Below, in pieces: positions 44,034-53,387 of a stretch of DNA of 64,000 nucleotides; the stretch's first letter is position 1; each line of letters starts with the position of its first letter. The stretch is from Flavobacterium fluviatile (GTDB lineage: Bacteria > Bacteroidota > Bacteroidia > Flavobacteriales > Flavobacteriaceae), in contig NZ_JAADZW010000001.1 in the NCBI RefSeq assembly GCF_010645065.1, positions 682,001-746,000 on the forward strand. The letters are read 5' to 3'. The notes beneath the pieces are model-generated. The model did not search any database and was not told where the DNA came from. It was given only the letters and a program-made list of their open reading frames with translations. Both the position numbers and the translations under genes were made by a program.

Positions 44034-44735
44034 TTATAAATTATAGCAATATTGATACAAAACTTTAAAGTGATCCTTCATTTTTTGCTTAGCCAGTTGA
44101 GGATTCTTTTGTTGAATTGCTTCATATATTTCTAAATGTTCCTGAACACCTTTTTGAGCCTGGTTTTCATCACATACGTGATATTTATTAAAGTTGGTTA
44201 TGATCTCGGGCGTAATCAATAACATTAAAGTATTAATTGTACTATTTGCACTTGCTTTTGCAATAGCTAAATGAAATAATAAATCTTCCTGTACAGCATC
44301 ATCTCCATTCATAGTTTTTTTCGTGTAAGCATCAAGGGCAGCTTTTATTTTCTCTAAATCAGCATCTGTTCTGCGAATGGCTGCTAAACGAACAGTCTTT
44401 AATTCTAGCAATATTCTGGTTTCTACTAATGATTTAAAATCTGACTCTTCTAGCTTTAAAATATCTTCAATGATTCCATTTATCGCAATCTGACCGATAT
44501 TGGCGACGAAAGTTCCACTTTGTGGAATAGAATTTAAAATACCATAAAACTCTAATTTCTGAATAGCTTCACGAATAGCACCTCTGCTCACTTCAAATTT
44601 TTCAGACAGCATTCTTTCAGAGGGAAGTTTATCTCCTGATTCTAAATTTTTATAAAGAATATAGTCCCTAATTTTAGAAATAATAGTATTTAAAACTTCC
44701 TTATTATCTTTCTTGCTAAGAATCTCTAAATTCAT
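44034..44735 (-). CDS. FadR-type GntR regulator (paralogue 2)
   Basis: The 233-residue protein has the same winged HTH (DKLPSERMLSEKFEVSRGAI) and FCD domain as paralogue 1, with a gapless full-length alignment. The recognition helix differs slightly (EVSRGAIREA against NVSRNSVRDA), so operator preference may differ. A tandem duplication is likely, separated by the 880-bp gap. No TTGG/CCAA operator is visible in front of this gene, unlike the other two paralogues. Confidence 0.93.
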   Translation of the reverse strand: MNLEILSKKDNKEVLNTIISKIRDYILYKNLESGDKLPSERMLSEKFEVSRGAIREAIQKLEFYGILNSIPQSGTFVANIGQIAINGIIEDILKLEESDFKSLVETRILLELKTVRLAAIRRTDADLEKIKAALDAYTKKTMNGDDAVQEDLLFHLAIAKASANSTINTLMLLITPEIITNFNKYHVCDENQAQKGVQEHLEIYEAIQQKNPQLAKQKMKDHFKVLYQYCYNL

Positions 44736-45060
44736 ATTTTGTGATTTTGTGTGTTAACTAAGAGTACAGCTAAAAGTCGATAAAATTATATAAAAAATCA
44801 ACAAAAAAATAATTTTTAAATAACATACATTATTTAGTGGCAATTCCTTGTCCTCTTACGCTCATTTAAGAAATTTAAACAGTTTTATTTGTACTATAGC
44901 CATTGAAATAATTCATAGTATGACAGCCCAGCGATGTGTAGTAAAGACTTTTTACTTATATAGTGTATCGTTAACATTAAATCTAAAACAGTTCTTTAAA
45001 ATATTTGGAATTCAGAATAAATACGTTTTTACTCAACTTTTTCCAATTCAACTGAAGTAA

Positions 45061-45322
45061 AGTCAATCGTATGTAGCCCGGTCGTTTGATAAACATTGGA
45101 ATGAAGAACAAAATCGTGAGTTTTTTTACCAATGTTTTGAAAATTTCTCCACTTCAACTTGCTGACCTTTATGGAAATGGCTGGCGAGTTGAGCTTTTCT
45201 TCAAATGATTAAAACAACATCTGTGAATTAAAAAATTTCGGGGAACTATTAAAAATGCTGTTCGCATTCAAATCTATCTTGCCATATTCACTTACTGTCT
45301 GGTTGCATTATCCAAAAGACAC
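45061..45322 (+). mobile_element. Remnant of an IS4-type transposase
   Basis: Frame 1 gives SQSYVARSFDKHWNEEQNRE, and after a slip in a T-run the next frame gives FFTNVLKISPLQLADLYGNG, WRVELFFK*LKQHL*IKKFR and GTIKNAVRIQIYLAIFTYCL. The C-terminal YREK-type words of IS4 transposases (ELFFKWLKQHL, KKFWGT) are clear, but there are two TGA stops and one frameshift. No ends or target duplications are seen. The rest of 44736-45695 shows no gene that I can support. Confidence 0.8.
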
Positions 45323-45695
45323 GCGACCTGCTATAAATATGTATAATTTTTACAAATTTTGAGTGTATAATTGAAGTTTAAAACGTGCTTTAGAGACGTT
45401 TTTGATGTAAATTTAGCTATCTTTGGCTGCAATGGTGATTATGAAACTATATATTTAATCATTTCAGAATGTAGTGAAGCGAATTCATTACTACAATTAA
45501 ATGTATTTAGCGTTTTAAATTTCCTTAAGACGTAAAGATCAGACAAATAAAGTCTATGAATTATGCTTTTTAAAGGAGAAATCTATGCAGTCTTTTATGC
45601 AATATATCAGTGTGTTGCGCAAAAGCAATTAGTCGATGCAAAACACAAGTACTGTATTATTGCTGTTATAATTTTATAATTTTACAAAAAGAACA

Positions 45696-46505
45696 ATGTC
45701 ACAAGATATTCTAAAACGAAACAATGTTATTTTAAAGGGGCAGGGTCACCAGATAATGCTGTTTGCTCATGGATTTGGATGTGACCAAAATATGTGGAGG
45801 TTTGTTACTCCTGCCTTTGAAGAAGAATACAAGGTTGTACTCTTTGATTATGTTGGTTGCGGAAAATCAGACACTGTCGCTTATCATGCTGATCGTTATG
45901 CAAGCCTTCACGGATATGCACAGGATGTCCTGGAAATCTGTGCTGCTCTTGAAGCTGAGGAAATTATTTTCGTAGGTCATAGCGTCAGCGCAATGATCGG
46001 GCTTTTGGCTGCTGTAGAAAATCCTGATATTTTCTCCTGCATGATTTTTATCGGTCCCTCTGCCCGATATCTAAATGATGTGGATTATATGGGAGGATTC
46101 TCCCGCGAAGATCTTGAAGGTCTTCTTGAGGTAATGGAAAACAATTTTATCGGTTGGGCTAATTTTTTAGCCCCAGTTGTGATGAAAAATGAAGAGCGCG
46201 CTGAATTAACACAAGAACTTAAGGAAAGTTTCTGCTCAACCGACCCGGTGATTACCAGAAGGTTTGCTGAAGTTACTTTCTTCTCGGACAACAGGGAAGA
46301 CCTTTCGAATCTAACCATGCCATGCTTAATTTTACAATGTTCGGATGATGCAATTGCACCTGAAGAGGTTGGCCTGTACATACATCATAAAATTAAAGGA
46401 AGCACATTTGAAAAAATGAATGCCACCGGACACTGCCCCCATATGAGCGATCCCGAAGAAACGGTGAAGCTCATTCAGAAATTCCTAAACCAGACTACCT
46501 ATTAA
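45696..46505 (+). CDS. RsbQ-like alpha/beta hydrolase
   Basis: The 269-residue cytoplasmic protein resembles Bacillus subtilis RsbQ along its length (FAHGFGCDQNMW, LFDYVGCGKSD, YAQDVLE, FCSTDPV, GHCPHMSDPEET). The triad is S96 in GHSVSA, Asp near 218 in CSDDAIAPEE, and H246 in TGHCPH. RsbQ is a positive partner of the PAS phosphatase RsbP in energy-stress signalling and is related to plant D14/KAI2 receptors. Here the next gene has a PAS domain and overlaps or closely follows it. It might make or sense a small ligand. Codon use looks less AT-rich than neighbours. Confidence 0.92.
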   Translation: MSQDILKRNNVILKGQGHQIMLFAHGFGCDQNMWRFVTPAFEEEYKVVLFDYVGCGKSDTVAYHADRYASLHGYAQDVLEICAALEAEEIIFVGHSVSAMIGLLAAVENPDIFSCMIFIGPSARYLNDVDYMGGFSREDLEGLLEVMENNFIGWANFLAPVVMKNEERAELTQELKESFCSTDPVITRRFAEVTFFSDNREDLSNLTMPCLILQCSDDAIAPEEVGLYIHHKIKGSTFEKMNATGHCPHMSDPEETVKLIQKFLNQTTY

Positions 46506-46590
46506 ATCCGAAAACCCTCATCCGCATTGGGAGGATATTTACAATTCTGTCCCCTGCTTTCTGTTTTCATTTTCAGATAATGGAAAGATA

Positions 46591-47718
46591 GTGAAAATGA
46601 ATACTGAAATGCGATTAAAACTGGGCGTTGATAACGCTGTAATAGGAAGCCGTATAGAGGATTTACTCACTGTGGGCAGCAGGATATTTTTTCAGACCCA
46701 CTTTTATCCTTTGATAAAAATGAAAAAATCGGTGCGCGAAATCTTTCTCTCCTTTAAAGGACAAGGCGATTCTATTCCGGTATTATTAAACGTTGAAGTT
46801 ACGCAAGGTGAAGATGACACAGAGATTCACTGCGGAGGCATGATTATCTCAAACCGAAACCGATTTGAGAAAGAACTCATGGAGGCCAAGAGAGCCGCTG
46901 AGGAAACCCTGGCTGAAAATGCAGAGCTTATTGAAGTAAAAAATGCGCTGCTGGAGCATCAGAAAGATCTTGAAATTCAATTTAGAAAACTTAAATCCAT
47001 TAAAGAACAGCAGCAGGAGATATTCAAAATCATTGCCCATCATCTTCAGGAACCGCTAAGAAAAACAGTCTTTACAGGCAACTTCCTTTTAGCAGAGTGC
47101 GGAAAAATTGAAAACGGTGTGGCTGAAAAAATCGGTAAAATAATCAACTACTCCTCCGAGATGCGTGAAATGCTTTTGACCTTGCAGCGCTATGAACAAT
47201 TGGAAAATAAAAACCTCTCGTATGTTCCAATACAGCTTGATGTAGTAGTGCAGCAGGCTATTAGGGAAGTAAACACCAACGATAAGAGCATAGTGATAAG
47301 TTATCCCTCGCGCTGCCCCATCTTTTATGCAGACCAGCGCCTGCTGACGCATTTCTTCGTAGAACTCATATGCAATTCGATAAGTAACAGAGATGTTCAA
47401 AAAGAGAATTTATACATTGAAATTTCAATGATTGAAACCAAAAAAAATATTTTTATGGAATCATCGAATAAATATCAATACGAAAAATTTGTAAAGATAA
47501 CCTATACAGACAACGGGGAAGGCTTCCTAAAAGATTCCTCGCTAGTGTTTCAGATTCTGCAGAAGTCAGCACAGTTTAATAAAATTAGTATTGGAATGGC
47601 TTTTTGCAAACGCATTATAGAGAAACATCTGGGAACTATTGTGGCCAAATCCGTCAAAGGGAAAGGTGTCGGGTACACCATTCTGCTTCCTCACAATAAG
47701 CCGCAGGACGTTTTATAA
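46591..47718 (+). CDS. PAS domain histidine kinase (RsbP-like front, kinase back)
   Basis: From GTG 46591 the product has 375 residues: second half of a PAS domain (IEDLLTVGSRIFFQTHFYPL), a coiled coil (about 92-145), a HisKA-like box IIAHHLQEPLRKT (H150; the common SHDLQEPLRK has Asp where this has H151), and an HATPase with N-box CNSISN, G1 DNGEGF and G2 GKGVGY. The first half of the PAS domain is encoded just upstream in the same frame (HPHWEDIYNSVPCFLFSFSD), open from 46489 with no ATG. True start may be an ATT at 46501 overlapping the rsbQ-like stop. No response regulator is adjacent. Confidence 0.85.
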   Translation: MKMNTEMRLKLGVDNAVIGSRIEDLLTVGSRIFFQTHFYPLIKMKKSVREIFLSFKGQGDSIPVLLNVEVTQGEDDTEIHCGGMIISNRNRFEKELMEAKRAAEETLAENAELIEVKNALLEHQKDLEIQFRKLKSIKEQQQEIFKIIAHHLQEPLRKTVFTGNFLLAECGKIENGVAEKIGKIINYSSEMREMLLTLQRYEQLENKNLSYVPIQLDVVVQQAIREVNTNDKSIVISYPSRCPIFYADQRLLTHFFVELICNSISNRDVQKENLYIEISMIETKKNIFMESSNKYQYEKFVKITYTDNGEGFLKDSSLVFQILQKSAQFNKISIGMAFCKRIIEKHLGTIVAKSVKGKGVGYTILLPHNKPQDVL

Positions 47719-47996
47719 GCACCACCATTTACCAATTAACAGTAATATACTGAGGACATCCAAACTAACTATAACAAGTAAAGACTTGCATATTATATTT
47801 CGATTGTAAAAATATTGTAGATCATTAGTTATTCTATCAAATAGCAAACTGTTCAAATATTTAAAAATTTACTGATAAATCGGTATTTTATTGATTTATT
47901 TATTTATATCCTTGTTAAATAAAGGATTATTCATTTTTTTTTACTTTATTTTATTATTTTTTCCTGATTTATTTTTTTATCTAGTTAAAAAAAAGT

Positions 47997-48041
47997 TAAG
48001 TTTGCGTTGTTAATTGGTTGACCAGTTTGGTTGTCTAGTTT
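47997..48041 (+). promoter_or_regulatory. Promoter plus tandem operator of the first susC gene
   Basis: TAAGTTTG (47997-48004) matches the -7 element. TTGGTTGACCAG (48014-48025) and TTTGGTTGTCTAG (48027-48039) follow with 13-bp spacing, over the expected start of transcription. The rest of the 387-bp gap shows nothing else. Confidence 0.75.
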
Positions 48042-48105
48042 GCAGTTAATCTGGCAACCAATTAAATTAAACTATTTGAACTCTAAACTAACTAAAGATT
48101 TAATT

Positions 48106-51100
48106 ATGAAAAAAAAGATTTTGATTTTGCTTTTGGTTTTCTCGAGTATTATTCATGCACAAACTGATAAGTTAAAAATATCAGGAAAAGTGGTTGATAA
48201 TACCGGACAATCATTACCTGGTGTCACAATTAGTTCCGATGGAAATAAGTCAGTGACAGATTTTGACGGTGTATATACCATAACAGTAAACAGCTCAAAA
48301 TCAACAATAAGCTTTTCCTATATTGGATTTGCAACCAAAACACTCACTATAGGCAACAATAAAATTCTGAATGTGACATTGGCGGAATCGACAAATATTC
48401 TGGATGATGTTGTAGTTATTGGCTACGGAACACAAAAACGATCAAGTGTTACCGGTTCTGTTGCCAAATTAAAAAGTGAAAAATTTGAAAACGCACCTGT
48501 ATCACGCCTAGATAATGCCATCCAGGGAAAAATTGCCGGTGTAAGAATTCAAAGTATATCCTCAGAAGCAGGTGCAGATACTCAAATAAATATACGAGGA
48601 ATAAGTTCTGTTACTGCTGGTTCAGGACCTTTGTTAGTAGTAGATGGGCAGCCAATGCCGGACGGTTTTTCTGCTCTTAACAGTGCTGATGTAGAATCTG
48701 TTGAGGTTCTTAAGGATGCTGCCTCTGCCGCAATTTATGGTTCTCGCGGAGCCAATGGTGTAATACTTGTAACCACTAAAAGTGGTAAAAACGGCGAAAC
48801 AAAATATTATTTTAAAAGTACAGCAGGTATAAAACAAGCGTATGATACTTATAATATTATGAATTCAACTGATTATGTAGAAAGACTTTATGCAGAACAG
48901 GCCTTAAGAGATGCTGATCCGGCCTGGACAACAGCTTACGGTTCTAGCTTACCTTCGCTTGATAAATGGCGTGCACAATATTCTATTGAGAAAGATCTAC
49001 TGGGCGGAAAAGCAACAGATTACCAAAAAGAAGCTTTGCGTACGGCTTATTACCAGGACTTACAATTTAATGTATCCGGAGGAACTACTAAAAACAAGTT
49101 TTTTATCTCTGTTGGTTATCAGGATGATCAGGGTATGATGTTAAAAAGTGAGTTTGAAAAGCTGAATTTCAGAGCTAAATTCGATTTCCAGTTAACAGAC
49201 AAATTAAAGTTAAATATTAATTTGAACCCTTCTAATACAAAAACAGAACGACCTGCAATCAATTTTATAGATTTTACAAGATTTCCTAGTTTCATACCCG
49301 TATATCACACACAAGCCACAGCCGATTTTATCAATGGACAGCAGCCATCCAGAGGTATCTTACCAGGGAATTATGCTGAAGATGATGATTTTGCGAATTT
49401 GGTTTATACAGGCATAGATCCAAATGGTGTTGCTTATACAACGGCTGCAAATGCTGTTCCGTTTACTACTTCAAATACAAATCCTATGAGAGCTTTGCTG
49501 GAACAGGATGACAATACTAATCAGTTTAGACTTCAGGGAAGTGTTGGGTTGAATTATGAAATCAAAAAAGGATTAGATTTCAAAACAACTCAAAATATAT
49601 ATTACAGAGATTCACAAAGAGTTCAGTCAGGAGCAGCAAACGCTTCAAGAATGGGGAATCCAAATTACGCTACTTATACGAATACCAATTATTTTGATTT
49701 CTTGACAGAGAATACTTTAAACTATAAAAAAAGCATTGGTAATCACGAATTTGGAGCTCTTGCAGGCTTTACTTTGCAATCAACAAGAACAAAGTCTCTG
49801 GTAACTGCCGGAACAACCTTTCCAAGTGATGAGAATAAAAACTTAAACTACGCTACTGTTGTATTGCAGCCAATACAGTCAGATGTTACGATTGGCCTAA
49901 TCTCTTTCCTGGGAAGAATTAACTATGCTTACAAAGATAAATACTTATTAATGGGAAGCTACAGAACTGACGGCAGCAGCAAATTTGGAGATGGAAATAA
50001 ATGGGGCGGTTTTCCAGCTGTATCTGCAGGTTGGGTAGTTTCTAAAGAGGACTTCATGTCTGATATCAACGTTATAAACCGAATGGCGTTTAGAGCGAGT
50101 TATGGTGCTACCGGAAATAATAATATTGGCGATTTCTTATATCAATATTATTTAAATCCTTCGAATTATGTAAGCGGAAACGGAAACGGCAATGTTTCGA
50201 TTGGTGTAGCAAACACAAGCAATATCAACAATAATCCTGATATTACCTGGGAAAGAACTTTTCAGTCCAATTTTGGATTTGACCTGTCGATGTTCAAAAG
50301 CAGATTAAACTTAAATGTTGATGTTTACCAATCTAATACTGAAAAACTATTGCTGGAACAATCCAGTATGCTAATCTCTGGTTCAAGCTCTGTTATTGCA
50401 AACGTGGGAAGTTTGAGAAACAAAGGTTTTGAAGTAGAATTGTCTACTGTAAATATTAAAAATCAAAACTTCTCATGGACTACAGATTTTAATATTTCAC
50501 ATGTAAAGAATGAAATTAAAAACCTTGGAGAAAAAACAAGTATTATTTCCCCAACAATTGACGGACGAAGCGGATTGAACAATTATGCCATTGTAGGAGA
50601 GCCTTTAATTAGTTTTTATGGTTTTAAGACAGATGGTATCTGGAACAGCATTGAAGACATACAAGCTTCAGGACTTACAACAACTCTGACCAATGGACTG
50701 AAAGAGGGAGGATTAAAGCTTGTTGATTTAAACGGAGATGGCGTTCTTGATAACAACGACAGAACAATTTTAGGTAATCCATATCCTGATTTTACCTGGG
50801 GATTCAGTAATAAATTAACCTATAAAAATATTGATTTAAGCTTTACGCTACAAGGAGTAGTTGGTGGAGAATTAATTAACGGTGATGTTAATTATAATGA
50901 AGCAAAGGAAAGAAACTTAAATTATATGGCAAATAGATGGGTAAGCCCTAATAATCCTGGTGATGGAAAAACACCTTATACCACAAACGGATACAATTGG
51001 GTATTTACTGATAATGCGGTAGAAGATGCATCATACACTTCACTTCGCGAAATTAATTTAGGATATAATCTTGGAAAAGAAACCCTGCAACAAATTGGTT

Positions 51101-51279
51101 TAACTAATTTAAGATTCTCTCTTTCAGGACAAAACTTATTGTTTTGGAATAACAAAGATTACAGAGGTATTAATATAGAAGCAAGGACGTCACAGACCAG
51201 TGCTTTAATTGATGGATATCAAAGAGGAGGTTTTCCTATGCAAAAGACAATTTTGTTTGGATTAGAAGTAGGTCTATAA
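48106..51279 (+). CDS. SusC-type TonB-dependent oligosaccharide transporter (1)
   Basis: I start at ATG 48106 (MKKKILILLLVFSSIIHAQT), giving a signal peptide and 1057 residues; the longer TTG start lies in the operator. It has the CarboxypepD_reg domain (ISGKVVDNTGQSLPGVTISS), the link DDVVVIGYGTQKRSSVTGSV, a plug with LKDAASAAIYGSRGANGVIL, and a barrel ending MQKTILFGLEVGL. SusC proteins import oligosaccharides through the outer membrane. Alginate lyases next door make alginate oligomers the likely cargo. Confidence 0.95.
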   Translation: MKKKILILLLVFSSIIHAQTDKLKISGKVVDNTGQSLPGVTISSDGNKSVTDFDGVYTITVNSSKSTISFSYIGFATKTLTIGNNKILNVTLAESTNILDDVVVIGYGTQKRSSVTGSVAKLKSEKFENAPVSRLDNAIQGKIAGVRIQSISSEAGADTQINIRGISSVTAGSGPLLVVDGQPMPDGFSALNSADVESVEVLKDAASAAIYGSRGANGVILVTTKSGKNGETKYYFKSTAGIKQAYDTYNIMNSTDYVERLYAEQALRDADPAWTTAYGSSLPSLDKWRAQYSIEKDLLGGKATDYQKEALRTAYYQDLQFNVSGGTTKNKFFISVGYQDDQGMMLKSEFEKLNFRAKFDFQLTDKLKLNINLNPSNTKTERPAINFIDFTRFPSFIPVYHTQATADFINGQQPSRGILPGNYAEDDDFANLVYTGIDPNGVAYTTAANAVPFTTSNTNPMRALLEQDDNTNQFRLQGSVGLNYEIKKGLDFKTTQNIYYRDSQRVQSGAANASRMGNPNYATYTNTNYFDFLTENTLNYKKSIGNHEFGALAGFTLQSTRTKSLVTAGTTFPSDENKNLNYATVVLQPIQSDVTIGLISFLGRINYAYKDKYLLMGSYRTDGSSKFGDGNKWGGFPAVSAGWVVSKEDFMSDINVINRMAFRASYGATGNNNIGDFLYQYYLNPSNYVSGNGNGNVSIGVANTSNINNNPDITWERTFQSNFGFDLSMFKSRLNLNVDVYQSNTEKLLLEQSSMLISGSSSVIANVGSLRNKGFEVELSTVNIKNQNFSWTTDFNISHVKNEIKNLGEKTSIISPTIDGRSGLNNYAIVGEPLISFYGFKTDGIWNSIEDIQASGLTTTLTNGLKEGGLKLVDLNGDGVLDNNDRTILGNPYPDFTWGFSNKLTYKNIDLSFTLQGVVGGELINGDVNYNEAKERNLNYMANRWVSPNNPGDGKTPYTTNGYNWVFTDNAVEDASYTSLREINLGYNLGKETLQQIGLTNLRFSLSGQNLLFWNNKDYRGINIEARTSQTSALIDGYQRGGFPMQKTILFGLEVGL

Positions 51280-51327
51280 CCAAAAACTCAATCTAATTGG
51301 ATTTAGTAATCAAAAATTAAAAAAATT

Positions 51328-52935
51328 ATGAAAAATATTCTCAATACAAAATTATTACTTTTATTTTCAATTCTAATTATGACCAGCTGTTCTGATTATA
51401 TAGAACTTGAAAATCAAAATCAAATACCACTAGAAGGTTTTTACAATAGTGAAAGCGAATTAAATTATGCACTGTCAGGATGTTATAGTTCTTTAAGAGC
51501 TCCAGTGGCTTTTGAATGGATGCTCTCTGAGATTAGAAGTGATAATACTTTTATGAATCTTACGGCAACTACAAATCCGCAAAACCTGCAGATATACAGT
51601 AACGACATTTTTGAAGCACCTGCTTTTGATAATTTTATTGAAAGCTACTGGGGAACAACATACCAAAGTATTAGAAGTATAAATGCTTTATTAGAAGGTC
51701 TAAATACGTCTTATAACAGAAATTCAGGTACAATTGAATATGGTGATTTCAAAATTACAATGACAGAAGCCGAAAGAAAAAGAATTGCCGGAGAAGCTTC
51801 TTTTATGCGTGCTTATCATTACTTCAATCTTGTTCGATTGTATGGAGGTGTGTTCCTGCTTGACAAAGTTGTCACTTCTGAAGAAGCACTAAAGATTCCA
51901 AGATCTGAAGTTAATGATATTTATAAATTCATACTGGCTGACCTGAAAAACGCTTCTGAAAATTGTATATCGGCTAAATATGGTAATACTACTGACGCAC
52001 AAAAAGCGGTACAAGGTAAGGCGACTGTGTGGGCGGCAAGAGCTTTACTTGCTAAAGTTTACCTGACATTAGGACAAAAATCTGATGCAATACCTCTTTT
52101 AACAGATGTGATCAATAATAGTGGACATTCGATTTTAACCGGAACAACAGGGTATTCGAGCGTTTTTTCAAGTACAAACGAAATGAATGCTGAAATGATT
52201 TTTGCAATCCGATTCAAATCCGGAGGTCTGGGCTATGGAAGTTCTTTATCAAACTTGTTTTCAACCAATACATCAAGTATAGCTTCCCAGACAAAACTGG
52301 CACAACCAGCAGGAACACGTGGAGCATTCAACAATCCAACTGCAGAGTTGTATGATTCTTACCCTGCAAATGATTTAAGAAGAGATTATACGATCAAAGT
52401 TTATAAGCCAACTAGTACATCTGCATCCTCTACCTGGACCTATTGGGCAGCAAAACACAATATATTAACTACAGTTGCAAATGACTCTGAGTTAGACTGG
52501 CCAGTATTGCGCTTTAGCGACGTATTATTAATGTATTGTGAAGCAGTTGGCGCTAGTAATACAACAACGTTAGGATATTTGAATCAGGTACACACCAGAG
52601 CAGGATTAGCCCCTCTAACAACTGCCAGTATTAGCACTACTGCCTTATATGAAAAAGCGGTTGCAGATGAAAGAAGATGGGAATTTGCATTGGAAAATCA
52701 AAGATGGTTTGACTTGCTGCGCTTTAATACAACTATGCCAACAATCAATGCCAAAACCGTAATGAGTAATCATTTTGCAACAATGCAGCCTTTTTATTCT
52801 CAATACGATGGAGCTTATACAACACAGCAATTGCAAGAAAAAACCAATGATCCTAAGTTCAATTTACTGCCAATTCCGAATGTAGAAATTGTAACTAACA
52901 CTACATATCCTATTATACAGAATCCAGGATATTAA
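51328..52935 (+). CDS. SusD-type glycan-binding lipoprotein (1)
   Basis: This 535-residue surface lipoprotein has the lipobox IMTSC (Cys21). SusD/RagB features are the repeated helices (AERKRIAGEASFMRAYHYFN, LVRLYGGVFL) and C-terminal RRWEFALENQRWFDLLRFNT. It lids the SusC channel and captures oligomers. It follows susC by 48 bp, then a terminator. It is larger than the second SusD (456 residues), which suggests a different chain-length or block preference. Confidence 0.95.
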   Translation: MKNILNTKLLLLFSILIMTSCSDYIELENQNQIPLEGFYNSESELNYALSGCYSSLRAPVAFEWMLSEIRSDNTFMNLTATTNPQNLQIYSNDIFEAPAFDNFIESYWGTTYQSIRSINALLEGLNTSYNRNSGTIEYGDFKITMTEAERKRIAGEASFMRAYHYFNLVRLYGGVFLLDKVVTSEEALKIPRSEVNDIYKFILADLKNASENCISAKYGNTTDAQKAVQGKATVWAARALLAKVYLTLGQKSDAIPLLTDVINNSGHSILTGTTGYSSVFSSTNEMNAEMIFAIRFKSGGLGYGSSLSNLFSTNTSSIASQTKLAQPAGTRGAFNNPTAELYDSYPANDLRRDYTIKVYKPTSTSASSTWTYWAAKHNILTTVANDSELDWPVLRFSDVLLMYCEAVGASNTTTLGYLNQVHTRAGLAPLTTASISTTALYEKAVADERRWEFALENQRWFDLLRFNTTMPTINAKTVMSNHFATMQPFYSQYDGAYTTQQLQEKTNDPKFNLLPIPNVEIVTNTTYPIIQNPGY

Positions 52936-52980
52936 TAAAATATAATTTTTATATTTCATAAATAATTATTCAAAACAAAA

Positions 52981-53020
52981 ACCAATAACGCTTAGTTACT
53001 AAGAGTTATTGGTTTTTTTA
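52981..53020 (+). terminator. Terminator of the first susCD pair
   Basis: CCAATAACGCTTAG pairs with CTAAGAGTTATTGG, followed by a T-run. The rest of 52936-53387 holds AT-rich sequence, a second terminator and no gene that I can support. Confidence 0.85.
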
Positions 53021-53284
53021 TGTTAGATATTATGGTAAGTTTTAAAATTATTCTAACATATATTGCAAACTGTAAGCAATGATATTATTACCAAGATGTA
53101 CCGAAGTAAAAATAAAGTGAAAGCCGGACAATTGATCCTCATTACTAAGTATATGAATCACTGAGTATGTGTGTATTTGTAAAGCAAAGCCCTAAATATA
53201 AAACACCTTCGTTTTTTGAAAGCTACAGGTCTTTAGTTTTCAATAAATCAGAAAAAAAAGCTTAATAAAAACAATAATTAAAAT

Positions 53285-53318
53285 AAAAAACCTCTCACAA
53301 AATAGTAAGAGGTAATTT
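53285..53318 (-). terminator. Terminator of the second PL7 gene
   Basis: ACCTCT pairs with AGAGGT around a 13-base loop; on the minus strand a T-run follows. Confidence 0.65.
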
Positions 53319-53387
53319 TCGCTGAGCTAATAACTCTATTAAATTCTAATATTTAAAACTTTTAAAAAATCTATTTGATAATTGTTA

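Noticed and set aside
44848-45060. 70-residue ORF before the IS remnant
   Set aside because: It has no family resemblance or good start. It may be remnant DNA, but I cannot support it as a gene.
48031-48105. TTG start of the first susC 25 codons upstream
   Set aside because: It begins inside the operator and lacks a signal peptide; ATG 48106 gives a clean one.
53021-53284. Possible short peptide gene near 53096 (MYRSKNKVKAGQ...)
   Set aside because: About 22 codons with no context support; chance ORF is more likely.
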